This document shows positions 44,047 to 54,799 of a stretch of DNA of 64,000 nucleotides, in pieces. Below the pieces are notes generated by a model. That model did not search any database, was not told the origin of the DNA, and saw nothing but the letters and a program-made list of their open reading frames with translations. The stretch is from Diphasiastrum complanatum (Eukaryota > Streptophyta > Lycopodiopsida > Lycopodiales > Lycopodiaceae): positions 49,662,277 through 49,726,276 of the forward strand of contig CM055098.1 in assembly GCA_029204225.1 (NCBI GenBank), read 5' to 3'. The number at the start of each line of letters is the position of its first letter. Positions within the stretch are counted from its first letter, which is position 1. Made by a program: the position numbers and the translations under genes.

Positions 44047-47000
44047 GGATCAACATTCAAGAAGTCTACAAAGCTTGAGGATCAAGAAGGACCCTCAAAT
44101 GCATCTCCATCAACCAAGAAAGTCAAGAAGAACAAATCAAAGGTGAAGTGCTACTATTGTAGCAAGATGGGGCATTATGCCTCGGAATGCTTCAAGAGGA
44201 AGCAAGATCAAAGCCAAGCCAACATGAGCAAAGAGAAGGAGGAGGAGAGTTCACATGAGGACTCTCTCATGATGTCCATATTTTCTTCAACAAGCTTCAA
44301 AGGAGAAGATTCTTGGTGTTTTGACTCGGGTGCTAGTTCACACATGACTAGTAAAAGGGAGTTTTTATCTTCTCTCTTATCTTATGATGGACCTATAAAG
44401 CCTATCTATACAGCAAATGATAAAGCTTGTAAGATTGAAGGAGTTGGTAGCATTCCCCTTTGCTTAGGATCTTCCAAAAAGATCAACATAGAAGGTGTTT
44501 TGTACATTCCTACAATAACAAAGGATCTACTAAGTGTTGGCCAAATGGTAGACAATGGTTTCAATGTTGACTTTGCTTCAAATGAATGTTTCATCAAGAA
44601 GAAGGGTAAGATAGTGGCTAAGGGCACTAGACTTGGCAAACTTTATAAGCTGGATGCATTTGTGGATACTAATGTTGTCATGTTGGCCGAGAAGAGCAAG
44701 ATATCTACCTTTACTTTATGGCACAAAAGACTTGGACATGTCAACTCGGGTTCCATGGAGGCTATGATCAAGGAGGAGTATGCTTTAGGCCTACCAAGGT
44801 CTATTGGGAAGGAAGACAAGGTTTGTGAAGCTTGTGCCTTATCCAAGGCACATAAGAAGGTATTTCCTAACTCCATCACAAAGTCATCTCATCCTCTTGA
44901 ACTCATACACTCGGATGTGCACATTGCTAGCACCAAATCTAATGGAGGTTCATCCATGTTTTTAACCTTCATTGATGACTACTCAAGATATTGTTGGGTG
45001 TTCTTACTTTCCTTCAAGTCTCAAGTATTTGATACTTTTGTAAAGTTCAAGTTGTTTGTGGAAAAGCATCATAATCATAGCATCAAGATTCTTAGAAGTG
45101 ACAATGGTGGAGAATTCATCTCAAATGAGTTCAAGGCCTTTTGTGAGGAGGAAGGGATCAAGAAAGAGACTTCTTGTCCTTACACTCCTCAACAAAATGG
45201 AGTTGCTGAAATAAGGAATAGAACATTATGTGAATGTTCTAAGGCTTTAAGATTAGATGCTTGTTTGCCCAAATCCTTTTGGGGTGAGTCTCTTGTATGT
45301 GCAAACTACTTGATGAATAGGGTGTCTTGCAAAGCAATTGAAGGCAAAACTCCTTATGAGATGTTGTATGGAAAGAAACCCAATCTTAATCACTTGAAAG
45401 TTTTTGGGTGTATATGTTATGTGCATGTGCCATTGGAAACAAGGACCAAGGAGGATCCATCTTCCACAAGAGGGATCATGCTTGGATATGCGAGCTCAAG
45501 CAAGGGCTACAAAGTCTATCTCCCATCCTTGAACAAATTTGTCGTTTCAAGGGATGTCATCTTTGATGAACATCATATGCATATGCTTGAAGAAGGCTCA
45601 AGTGCTCCAACAATCAAGAAGAAGATGGACGAGGAGCAAGATCTTGGTTTTGAGGAGGAGCTCATGGAGGAGCAAGCACCAAACCCACCTATCACACCAA
45701 GGAGATCTTCAAGGGCAAAAGTGGAGCCATCAAGGCTCACATATCAAGGCAAAGGACAGCAAGTTGAGGGTATCTCATCCACTTCTTATGCTTTATCTAG
45801 TTTTGAAGAACCATCTAATGTTGAAGATGCATTGAACTCCAAAGAATGGTATAAAGCTATGTTGGATGAGTATGATGTCTTGATTGAGAATGAAACTTGG
45901 TTGCTTGTTGAGAGACCTCAAAGGAATGTAATAGGATGCAAGTGGGTCTTCAAGCTTAAGTTGAATGCAAATGGGAGTGTTAACAAACATAAAGCAAGAT
46001 TAGTTGCAAAAGGTTATGCTCAAGAGAGAGGGATAGACTATGAGGAAACTTCTGCACCCGTGGCCAAGATGGTCACAATAAGGCTAATCATTGCACTTGC
46101 ATCACATTTTGGATGGATTCTATGTCAAATGGATGTCTCTAATGCTTTCTTGAATGGTTTTTTGGAAGAGGATATCTATATGGAACAGCCACAAGGGTTC
46201 ATCAAGCATGGAAAGGAGAACAAAGTATGCCATCTCCAAAGAAGCATCTATGGCTTGAAGCAAGCCTCGAGATTTTGGAATTCAAGACTACATTGCTATC
46301 TTATTTCACTTTCCTTTGTTCAAAGTGAATATGATCTCACTCTTTACATTAAGTTTGATGATGTTGGTATTGTACTTTTACTCATTTATGTAGATGACAT
46401 CATCATTAGTGGAAATAGTGTTGAGGGTATTAAAAAAATCAAGATAGATCTATCCTTAGAGTTCAAGATGGTAGCTCTAGGGTGTCTTCACTTCATCTTA
46501 GGCATAGAAGTACTTAGAGGGTCTGATTTTATCTTTATAAGTCAAGTAAACTATGCTCAAAGTCTTTTGGAGAAGTTTAAGATGGAAGTATGCAAAAGTG
46601 TTGACACACCAATGGAGCAAGATGTAAAAGTACCAAATGAAGATGATGAAAGATCCTTCATGGACATCACTTTGTTTAGGCAACTTATAGGTTCCTTAAT
46701 GTGGATCACTATAACTAGACTAGATCTTAGCTTTAGTGTATGTAGGTTGAGCCAATCCATGCAAAAGCCATTGAATATCCATTGGAAAAAGGATAAGAGG
46801 ATTCTAAGATACATCTCGGGTACATTGGATTTTGGGATTCTATATAGAGGAGATGTGATTAACCTTCATGCATTTAGTGATTCAGATTTTGCAGGGGACA
46901 AGAGGGATAGGAAATCAACAAGTAACTATTCAACTTTCATAGGAGAAGGTGTGGTTTCATGGCTTTCAAAAAAGCAAGAAACTATATCTCTATCTTCAAC

Positions 47001-47352
47001 CGAGGCCGAGTACAAAGCTTTGACAACCACTACAAAGGAGGTACTTTGGATCAAGAGATTATTGGTGGAACTAAAGATCATGGATTCAGAGGAGGAACCA
47101 ATCATCTACAATGACAATATATCAGCCCAACACCTTGCATCTAACCCAATCTTCCATGCAAGATCTAAGCACATTGAGATATGCCATCACTTTGTGAGAG
47201 AAATGGTGCAAGCCAAGGAGATTGCTTTGGAGCATGTTCCAAGCAATGAATGTGTAGCTGATCTACTTACTAAACCACTTCAAAAGACATCTTTTATGAA
47301 GTTCAGATCATCACTTGGAGTGATTAGTAAAGCAATGATTGAACCAAGCTAG
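44047..47352 (+). CDS. Outer copia Pol (zinc knuckle to RNase H), frame intact
   Basis: Open from the inner insertion to TAG at 47350-47352 (about 1100 codons). From a GTG codon at 44143: zinc knuckle CYYCSKMGHYASEC (residues 3-16), protease DSG at 61-63, integrase zinc site WHKRLGHV ... CEAC and catalytic Asp258, Asp320, Glu356, RT with IYVDDIIISG, and RNase H with SDSDFAGDKRDRKS and SLSSTEAEYKAL. All catalytic residues I checked are kept. It has no start of its own: it would be translated only as the continuation of gag, which is broken and split at 38185. So the frame is intact but probably silent. Preserved Pol beside a wrecked gag suggests gag decay or the nested insertion was recent. 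Confidence 0.9.
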   Translation, partial: GSTFKKSTKLEDQEGPSNASPSTKKVKKNKSKVKCYYCSKMGHYASECFKRKQDQSQANMSKEKEEESSHEDSLMMSIFSSTSFKGEDSWCFDSGASSHMTSKREFLSSLLSYDGPIKPIYTANDKACKIEGVGSIPLCLGSSKKINIEGVLYIPTITKDLLSVGQMVDNGFNVDFASNECFIKKKGKIVAKGTRLGKLYKLDAFVDTNVVMLAEKSKISTFTLWHKRLGHVNSGSMEAMIKEEYALGLPRSIGKEDKVCEACALSKAHKKVFPNSITKSSHPLELIHSDVHIASTKSNGGSSMFLTFIDDYSRYCWVFLLSFKSQVFDTFVKFKLFVEKHHNHSIKILRSDNGGEFISNEFKAFCEEEGIKKETSCPYTPQQNGVAEIRNRTLCECSKALRLDACLPKSFWGESLVCANYLMNRVSCKAIEGKTPYEMLYGKKPNLNHLKVFGCICYVHVPLETRTKEDPSSTRGIMLGYASSSKGYKVYLPSLNKFVVSRDVIFDEHHMHMLEEGSSAPTIKKKMDEEQDLGFEEELMEEQAPNPPITPRRSSRAKVEPSRLTYQGKGQQVEGISSTSYALSSFEEPSNVEDALNSKEWYKAMLDEYDVLIENETWLLVERPQRNVIGCKWVFKLKLNANGSVNKHKARLVAKGYAQERGIDYEETSAPVAKMVTIRLIIALASHFGWILCQMDVSNAFLNGFLEEDIYMEQPQGFIKHGKENKVCHLQRSIYGLKQASRFWNSRLHCYLISLSFVQSEYDLTLYIKFDDVGIVLLLIYVDDIIISGNSVEGIKKIKIDLSLEFKMVALGCLHFILGIEVLRGSDFIFISQVNYAQSLLEKFKMEVCKSVDTPMEQDVKVPNEDDERSFMDITLFRQLIGSLMWITITRLDLSFSVCRLSQSMQKPLNIHWKKDKRILRYISGTLDFGILYRGDVINLHAFSDSDFAGDKRDRKSTSNYSTFIGEGVVSWLSKKQETISLSSTEAEYKALTTTTKEVLWIKRLLVELKIMDSEEEPIIYNDNISAQHLASNPIFHARSKHIEICHHFVREMVQAKEIALEHVPSNECVADLLTKPLQKTSFMKFRSSLGVISKAMIEPS

Positions 47353-47366
47353 ATAGTGAGGAGAAG

Positions 47367-48048
47367 TGTTAAAAATTCACAATTCTAGCTTGACTAGTTT
47401 TGGTCATATGACTTGTAAATAGTTAGATGGTCATGATGTGGCTTGTCACACGTGCCAAATAGCATAGGATTTCATTCATAAGGATGTTCTCATGTAGACC
47501 TAAGTGTTAGAACCTTTGGAATGAGTCCAAATTATGCTTAGATACAAGGGAAAAAAAATAGGAGCTATTTTTGGTAATTTTTGCATTGTTGAGGGATCTC
47601 CAAGGTTCCAACCCTAACTTGGTAGGGATGAAAGATCCACCAAAATTAGCATTAGGGATAGGTTTAGGGCTACTCATACCTGCCCAAAACCGTGATGGAT
47701 CATGTATATATAGGTGATGATATCTCACCAAAATCAATCAAGCAATTTCATGTTTTTTCTCTCATAATGATGCAATTGCTCTCTATGTTCATAATTGTTT
47801 GAGTACTTGTGATTACTAATGATTATAGGATTGAATGTAGGTCTGGTGTACAGTACTTAGACTGTGGGAGGCCGTACTTTCACACGTGTGAAGCCTTCTT
47901 CAAGGATTTGGGCCATTTAGTGAGGTTCAAACATAGATTTTTGATGGATTTTGATGGTTCAACTTGTGCTAATCTTATGAAATCATAATCTATTATTTCC
48001 CTCATCATTTCAAGTGTTTTAGGATGCTTATTTGCTGTAATTTTTACA
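47367..48048 (+). repeat. Right LTR of the outer copia
   Basis: 682 bp, nine visible differences from the left LTR; TATATATA at 47705-47712 and palindrome at 47879-47892; followed by GGCAT. Confidence 0.96.
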
Positions 48049-48061
48049 GGCATAGCTTGGG

Positions 48062-48451
48062 TTAACGATTCAAGTTTCGGGTCACGTTCGGACCAATGAG
48101 TATGGCCTGAGCACCTCTTACGACTTGGTTCGCCATTTGGTTTGGATCCAAATTCTCCTCACTACTTTCGGAAAAATCTTCCTTGGAATCAGGACCGACG
48201 TCTATAGTCTTGGCTAATAAATCAGAAATTTTTTCCAAAGGTAATTCTACCCCGGTATTTTCAGGGTCACTAAATGTACTGCTTATGTCCGCCAACTTTG
48301 ATTCTAGGGGAAGGGATATAGAAGTTTGTCCTAATCTCTCTAGGATAGTACGACTTCTTGTGCGATATACAATGCCCTCACCAAGACCAGGGATTTTTTG
48401 TTTCTCAATCAGTGACTTTAAGTATGAACTGAGTGAATCTTCATCAGACAT
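48062..48451 (-). pseudogene. Gypsy A gag N-terminus
   Basis: 130 codons starting MSDEDSLSSYLKSLIEKQKI, acidic in the second half (DSKEDFSESSEENLDPNQMA). The ATG at 48451 lies about 90 bp downstream of the primer site, as expected of gag. The frame ends at 48062, just before the copia insertion; the remainder lies at 34744-36224. Confidence 0.7.
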
Positions 48452-48542
48452 CCAACAATAGGATTTGGGAACTAATCATTCAGTTGACACCTCACTGTAT
48501 CTCCAAGTACAATAGAGCCAGAGATCGGAAGGAACTCGTGCT

Positions 48543-48560
48543 CCTCTCGGCAGATGCACC
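48543..48560 (-). other. Probable primer binding site of gypsy A
   Basis: Minus strand TGGTGCATCTGCCGAGAG, two bases from a TCCCATCA that would end the 5' LTR (boundary at 48563). It resembles the gypsy tRNA-Asp type with differences, and the gag ATG follows at a normal distance. The 5' LTR itself is cut short within about 100 bp. Confidence 0.4.
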
Positions 48561-48644
48561 AATGATGGGATATAAAATGACCCCTAAACAAGTTATCGAT
48601 GTGAAGAAAATGGTAAAGGAGTCAGTCTATATCTCAATTACAGT

Positions 48645-48860
48645 TCAAGCTAACATAAATTCTTGGGACTGATTGATCGTAGTGACCGAGCCAATCAATT
48701 GTTTGAAGGCTTTCTGGTTCTCTTCAGTCCAAGAAAAAGATTCACCCTCTCTCAAGAGTCTCACTAATGGAGAAATGAGGGAAGAGTAGTTACTTAACAA
48801 CTTCCCATAATAGCCCACTCTCCCTAGGAAATATTGCAACTCCTTCACAATGGTGGGGGG
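48645..48860 (-). pseudogene. Gypsy RT/RNase H connection fragment
   Basis: ELQYFLGRVGYYGKLLSNYS, SLISPLVRLLREGESFSWTE and ENQKAFKQL form the RT-RNase H junction of a gypsy element. It lies upstream of gypsy A's 5' end on the same strand, so it is a separate truncated element. Confidence 0.8.
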
Positions 48861-50204
48861 GTAGCATCACTTCCGGTCAGTCAAGGTCGTATGGGTTGGG
48901 CAATGGCCGCTTCCTTAGAATCAATTGGCTTATACCTCACTTATTAGTGATTCTTAATAACCAAAGCAAGTGTTTACAAAGTTTGTTCTTATTCAGCTAT
49001 TAGATAGCATTGCAATTGTTTAGTCAAAGCAGCGTGATTTTTATAGTTCACAAACAACACTTTGTTTTAATGTGTGTTCATAAATAAAACCTTCAAGTAT
49101 TAATCAGCAAATCAAACGAGATGTAAGTTCAGGGTTTTCCTTAGTGCGGCTAGATAGGCCTTACAAATGCCAAGCGTTTAGCTTACCAAGTCTATACCAA
49201 ACCTTCGGCTAACGTTTAGTTTCCAGAGGCTTCAGAAAAATAGCTCATTAGTCAACCAATGATATTGTTGTGAATACACTAAAACTTTTAAGCAACCGAG
49301 GTCTAAACACAGTCGATAGTTTTCCAAAACAATCGTTAGCTATTAAGGTTGTAGATTTCAATCTGGCAATCTTCAAGGATAGCAAAATTTCTTAGAGATT
49401 AATCATAAGGGGGGAAACAAGTAGAAGGCAAGGCCGTTAGCAGCAAATGTGCCACAGATAGGGAAAATGGCCTGTAAACCAGCACGCAGGGTAGCAAATG
49501 AAATAGGGTCGTTGTAGTGAGCAAGTCAGGGCCCCTGGCCTCAGATTGGAAGTCGGCTGAGTTGCCACAGGCAAACAGGGTCGCAGGTCTTGAACATAGG
49601 ATGGGCCGCAGGTGGAAATCCAGGGTAGAGATGAACAGCCTCAGGTTGGAGGGATAGGTCACAAGTGGAAGGAGCGGATCAGAAGGCAGGGTCGTAGAAG
49701 TCATCGTTGGTGAGGGAGCGATGGATCACAGGAGGAAGAGTGGGCCGCAGACTGTGGTGGAGGGTTAGAAGAGCGCAGATCAGCCTCAACGAGCATATGG
49801 ACGACGGGCTAACAGCAGGGAGCAGGTCGTTGGTGAGGGAGCGTCTCAGGTGGGAAGATGGTCAAACATAGCTCTTTCTACCACGCAGGCAAGGAAAAGA
49901 GGGAGCCACAGGAACTCCTAGTCCCGACAAACCCAGGAACTAGGGGTATAGGCCTCTTAAATAAATTTAAGTCCAGCGTAAATTAATAAATAGACAAAAT
50001 TTTAATAAAAGTGCAACCGGTCATAATGGGCCATTTACGTGTCAGTTTTAAGTAGTTTCGCATTGGCGTAATAGCGCGTGGCGATGATTTTCCGTAAAAA
50101 ACAACCTGAAAAAGGGGTCTTTTTCCCCGCAAACATATTCTGGTATGCTTGACAATGGAAAAAGGACAATACTTAGCAAGGATTTGCGTAGTCATATGGA
50201 GTTC

Positions 50205-50206
<2 letters not shown>
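48861..50206. other. Spacer with a GC-richer, purine-rich block
   Basis: No gene recognised. 49430-49860 is less AT-rich and repeats short words such as GCAGGGTCGT, GGTCGCAGG and CAGGTGGAA. It may be part of an LTR, but no ends were found. The 101-codon minus frame inside it has no motif. Confidence 0.5.

Positions 50207-50271
<65 letters not shown>
50207..50271. repeat. GA microsatellite, 65 bp
   Basis: Pure (GA)n; frames across it are Arg-Glu repeats and not genes. Confidence 0.97.
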
Positions 50272-50273
<2 letters not shown>

Positions 50274-50771
50274 AAAATCTCAATACCACAACCGATGAGC
50301 AAAAGCGCTCTCGATTACTCCATGAAAAGTACGTACAATCAAATCCTACTTATAGTAGTGAAGCTATCATAATATTACTTGGCTGGCCACACAATAAATA
50401 TGCAAATCAATTTCTCCCTAGATCAAGATCAATGGTAATGAAACAATCTTGACTAGTTTCAAGGGTCTATGTTTCTCTACACATTAGGCCAATAAGAGAC
50501 AAGTGTTTTTGTCTCCTTTCACACTTATACACATCCTGAAAATGTGGAAAATTTTAAATGAGCAACTAGAACTAACAGGCTATTTGACTTGACATGGACA
50601 TCAAGTCAAACATCATGGAAGAAGGGCATCAAGGCAGCCATCATGGAAGAAGGTCAAAGAAGTCCTTTGACATACTGATTTGGCATGCTAGAAAAAAACT
50701 ACTAAGTCTTTTGGTGGGAAACTTGGTTCTAAACGAACGGCTGTGATCAGTGCACATGACAGAGATTCAAT

Positions 50772-51620
50772 CTAATGGTGAGCATCTTGTAATGCTGGTT
50801 GCACCAAAGATAGGGTCAACAAAAAACAACTCTTCGAGTACCGTCGTAGATGACCGCCATTGACGACAGTGTTAAGGATTACTTCGTCAAGTATTTTTAA
50901 CTGGACTGCTCCATTTAAAAAGATTTTATTGATGACATATGGTCCTTTGCTTCTGAATTTTAATTTTTCGGGATGCTTCTTAGATGTGTAGAGAAGCACC
51001 TGATCACCTAAGTGTAAGTATTTATTGCGTAGGTGACGATCATGCCAGGCTTTTTGTTGACGTTTGTTAACTTATTGTGCGTGATATGAGATGAGTCGAG
51101 TCTCACACAATTGGGCTAACGTAAGTAGCGTGTTCTGGACTTCTTGTTCAATTATAACTTTTCTACATAAATCAATAAAGAAAGCTTGCATGGCTCGCAA
51201 AAAAGGAATTAAAAACTCAACAGGCATTACTGCCTCTTGATCGTAGACGAGATGGAAGGGAGCAACCCATCCAATGACCTTTTTGGGAGTGGTGCAGTAC
51301 ATCCAGATAGCGAAGAACAGCTTGGTTTCCCAATCTAATCGACTAGTTTCAACTATCTTGGTTAGGATCTTACATAATGTCTTGTTGGTGGATTCTGTCT
51401 GGCCATTACATCAGGGATAGTACGAAGTACTTTTGCGGTGGATAACAAGGTAATGGCGTAAGAGATTATCAATCACTTCATTTAAGAAGTGTGAACCTCT
51501 ATCACTAACAAGCTCGATTGGACAGCCAAAGCGGATAATAATGTTTTCATAGAGAAAACGCACGAGGGTTTTCGCATTGGTGTCCTTTGTTGCGCGTGTC
51601 TCTTGTAGAACAATTGATCA
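50772..51620 (-). pseudogene. Gypsy B integrase relic
   Basis: Read from 51620 down in several frames: the core ends with sequence equivalent to a SDRGxHFLN and NGQTESTNK region (translated from 51380-51520 with breaks). This is followed by IGWVAPFHLVYDQEAVMPVE (51072-51302), the usual LVYGxEAVLPVE motif, and by the C-terminal FRSKGPYVINKIFLNGAVQL and GGHLRRY (50772-50999). At least three frame breaks; no catalytic activity possible. Confidence 0.75.
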
Positions 51621-51789
51621 GACAAATCTTGATTCTACTAACAAAGCGCACAGTAGGCAGAAAATGAGCATGATCCCAACTCCTATCACTGCCTGAATTA
51701 TCTATGTCTTCCGATTGGTGATGGTCACGCTGTCACAAGAAAAGGGAGCCTGAAAGCTGGAGGTAGTGAGGAGATGAGGGGCTCGCAAC

Positions 51790-52600
51790 CTATCGTGAAT
51801 GAGCCGAGCAGCTATCACGACTGTGGCCGCCAGATTGTTGTGTAAGCCTTTTGGATAGGAAACCCGTGGTAAGCATTGTTTTTAATTTTTCAAAAGCTTT
51901 TATGCGTTCTTCGGTCCATCTAGGGTCAACCACAACTAAATAAACCAGTCGTGCCTTACCAACGTAGTCAAATATGAAGATGCGGTAGTAGTCAGTATGG
52001 CCTAAGAAGATGTAAACTTCTTTCATTGTGGTGGGTAAAGACATCTCAACTATAATCTTGACCTTCAGAGGATCGGTAGAAATACCATCCTTGGATATAA
52101 TATGTCCGAGCACAACCCCATGGGAGACCCAGATTTGACATTTTTCAGGGTTTAGTGATATACCAAACCTTCGACAGCAAATGAATATCTTTTCAAAGGC
52201 TTCGAGGTGTTTTTCTGCGAAAAAATGTACACCTAAGTCATCAAGATAATCTCGACAATTCAATGTAACAAATCTTGGAACCCCATTTATATGACGCATT
52301 GGAACATGAGGGACATTGCATAAGCCAAAAGGCATTACGTTGTAAGCATAAATGCCATATTCTGTGGCAAAAGCCATCTTGTCAGGGCCTATTTGGACTA
52401 GGAAATAACCACTAAAACCATCTAAGATACTGAAAACTTCATCTCTCGCCATTTCCTCAAGTATTTGTGTTGTTAAGGGCAATGAAAAGTGGTCTTTTTT
52501 AGTAACCGCGTTAAGATTTTTGAGATCAATGCAGATATGAAGCTTGCCATCTTTCTTAGGAACTCCCACGATGGGTGATACCCGATCTGTGTGTTGGACT
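51790..52600 (-). pseudogene. Gypsy B reverse transcriptase
   Basis: A 259-codon open stretch: GVPKKDGKLHICIDLKNLNA, FSILDGFSGYFLVQIGPDKM, YAYNVMPFGLCNVP, CRDYLDDLGVHF (active site YLDD), VVLGHIISKDGISTDPLKVK, FLGHTDYYRIFIFDYVGKAR, DPRWTEERIKAFEKLKTMLT. It is a nearly whole RT, but the first conserved block upstream is broken at about 52580, and RNase H is replaced by a frame ending in unrelated residues. Related to the relic at 7281-7511. Confidence 0.9.
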
Positions 52601-52729
52601 TATAAATTAAATCGGCATCTAGGGGCTTTTTAATATCCTCGTCAATCCTTTCACGATAAACCGGATTACAACGGTATGGCTTAGTCTGAATAGGCTTAGC
52701 ATTCTCCTCTAATAAAAAAAGTATGGACT

Positions 52730-53440
52730 GCTACTTCAGGTGGGACCCCCTTCATTTCGGTATAATTCCAGACAAATACATCTCTGTATACCGTAGTAAG
52801 ATTTCCAGATCAAAAAGTTGACATGGTGGCATGAGGTGGCTCCGACGTGAACTATACGATCCATCTCCTCATCAGGATCTTTAAGATTTAGTTGTATGGT
52901 CTTTGCGGGTCCTTCAAAGGGGTGGGAAGCATGCGTACGTTCTCGTTGGGGTTGCGGCAACTGGATGACGACGTCATCAAGCATGAGAACTTTGAAATGG
53001 CTTGGAAGATCAAAAGGAGGTTCCACAAAGTTCTATGGAACTTTGGAAATTATTGAGCTGGATGTGCTGGCAGAGCTGGAAGCTCTATCGCCTAGATGGT
53101 TCTTTTTTTGTTTAGACAACGGCTTGATTGGTTGTTTGAGCTTTTCATGCATTTGTTTTTGTCTCTTGGTTAGTTTTGTGTCGATGATTTTATTTTTTTA
53201 CAACCGAGGTTTTGTAAATTTTTGTGGAGGTGGTGTAGTTGCCTCTTGAATAAATTCATTGTTTATTGCATCACAGACTTCGTCTGGAAGCATGTCCCAT
53301 TGGTAGACCTTAGGTTTGGGCCGATAGGCCAAAGTGTTGACTACCTTGGATGTGAGTTGCACATGAGCCATAGGCCATGGTGACTTAATCTCTTTGGGGA
53401 TCGATTTTGGTGCGTAACATTTTTTAACAAGATACATAAG
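52730..53440 (-). pseudogene. Gypsy B protease-RT linker relic
   Basis: Fragmentary minus-strand frames (53198-53437: APKSIPKEIKSPWPMAHVQL; 52736-53026: ASHPFEGPAKTIQLNLKDPD) match the linker between gag/protease and RT in plant gypsy elements. I see no clear protease active site. Position and strand fit the gypsy B relic. Confidence 0.5.
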
Positions 53441-53616
53441 GACTTATTCGTCAGTCATCACATCATAATTCACCAAAAGAAAACCGTCTTCCGAAACGTG
53501 GGCTACAGAAATACTGGGTTCTCCTGGGCAACAAACTATAGGAATTGAGTCTATCATCATTAATGGAATTATGGGTGTCTCGATGTCCGTAGAAGACGGT
53601 AGAATATATGTGTCTT

Positions 53617-54016
53617 CTATGGTATGGTCAGCAGGTTTTTTGAGGTTGTTCTACTGTTGTTGAATTCGGCGCTGAGCTCAAGTGAGGACCCTAACAGGTT
53701 TTGAAGAGACATGTCATGCAGGTAGGATCTTGTTTGGTTGTTTGGGGCAATCTTTGAAGCTGTGTTTTCGAACACACTCTGGACATTCGGCATGGTATTG
53801 GTTTTTGACTTTACAATCAACCATGAAATGTCTCATTTCGCCATAGATGAAGCATCTGTTGCTCATGGGCCCTTGGGCAATTGCATAGACATCTTGGATG
53901 ACTAGCATTCCTGGAGTGGGATACTCATCTTGTTTGCAAGAGCATGAGAGATCCTCATGATCAGTGTGTGGAACTACCAGAAGTAGATGTGGTATTTGCA
54001 TGGTATGATTGATCAT
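53617..54016 (-). pseudogene. Gypsy B gag zinc-knuckle region
   Basis: MSNRCFIYGEMRHFMVDC is a degraded CCHC knuckle (CFIYGEMRHFMVDC: second Cys changed to Tyr), followed by CPECVRKHSFKDCPKQPNK, a second Cys-rich motif. Frames break at 53714 and 53820. To the right (54017-54560) a Gln/Pro-rich minus-strand remnant may be the rest of gag, too degraded to delimit. Confidence 0.6.
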
Positions 54017-54799
54017 AGGAGTTATCGAAAAAATGGGTTTGAACGGATTCTTTATGGGGTCGATGTTTTTGTGCTCCTACGTCTGGGTGTTCCCTTGGAG
54101 GTGGACCTAAAAGTGCTAGTTGAGGCTGAATTTCCTATTTGTGTTGTCTAGGCAGCTCTTGAATTTAAACATGTAAATTGTTTTGTGGAGGATATTGATG
54201 TTGTGGCTCCGTGAAACAAATTGATTTCTAGGAGGCTGGTATTGGCCTCCTAGTTGGTCATGATGCTGGTTTCGTGGATTGTAGTAGCATTAAAAAAAGA
54301 GGAATGGCCCATGAAATCACGTATTTCACGTTTAATCAAAGAGGTGTCTGGTACTGGTTAATAAGATGGGCCTTCATTGCCAGTGTGTGCACCTCTACAA
54401 TGAGGGCACTAGGTATTGTCATGTCTATGATGTACCTGGCCAGTGGGTAATTGACCTGGCATGGAGCTTTGTATAGACTTCAGGGTGTTTTAAAACTCTT
54501 TTGTAAGTTCCTCCATCTGGTGTTGGTGTTGCTGGTTAAGCAACTCCATCTGAGATTTCCAAAGCTGATCTCAAGTTTCTCCGATCAGCTTGGATTCATG
54601 GACAACACGGCGTGCTCTCCGTTCTCTAGGCTCGTTAACATCTAGTCCTTCATCTTCTTCGCGGATGGTATCATACATGGCTGTCTTTGAGGATGTGTGC
54701 TCATCGTTAGATCTGAGCTCACATTTGATCCATCTGGAAAGTCCAAGCTCAAAAAAATTCTGATCCAAGTATCGAAAAACAGCTCCATGATCAAAAACA

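Larger units (their letters stand above)
36225..48048 (+). mobile_element. Outer Ty1/copia element (plus) carrying a nested copia
   Basis: LTRs at 36225-36906 and 47367-48048 (682 bp each; I count nine differences, about 98.7% identity), target duplication GGCAT on both sides, tRNA-Met primer site at 36907, purine tract GTGAGGAGAAG at 47356-47366. Host site: gag of gypsy element A. Pol is intact while gag has an internal deletion and frame breaks and is split by the inner element. Without the insert the element is about 5.96 kb. Confidence 0.96.
31955..48662 (-). mobile_element. Ty3/gypsy element A (minus), split by nested copia elements
   Basis: Minus-strand order from the right: a short 5' LTR remnant (48563-~48662), primer site (48543-48560), gag (48062-48451, then 34744-36224), protease (34002-34739), RT and RNase H (32848-34000), integrase (31985-32620). 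Gag-PR-RT-RH-IN is the gypsy order. A copia element inserted into gag at GGCAT (36220-36224 / 48049-48053). Without that insert the element is about 4.9 kb. Frameshifts, stops and changed catalytic residues show it is dead; the 3' LTR was not found. Confidence 0.85.

Noticed and set aside
48183-48461. 92-codon plus-strand frame
   Set aside because: Reverse-strand shadow of the gypsy gag start at 48062-48451.
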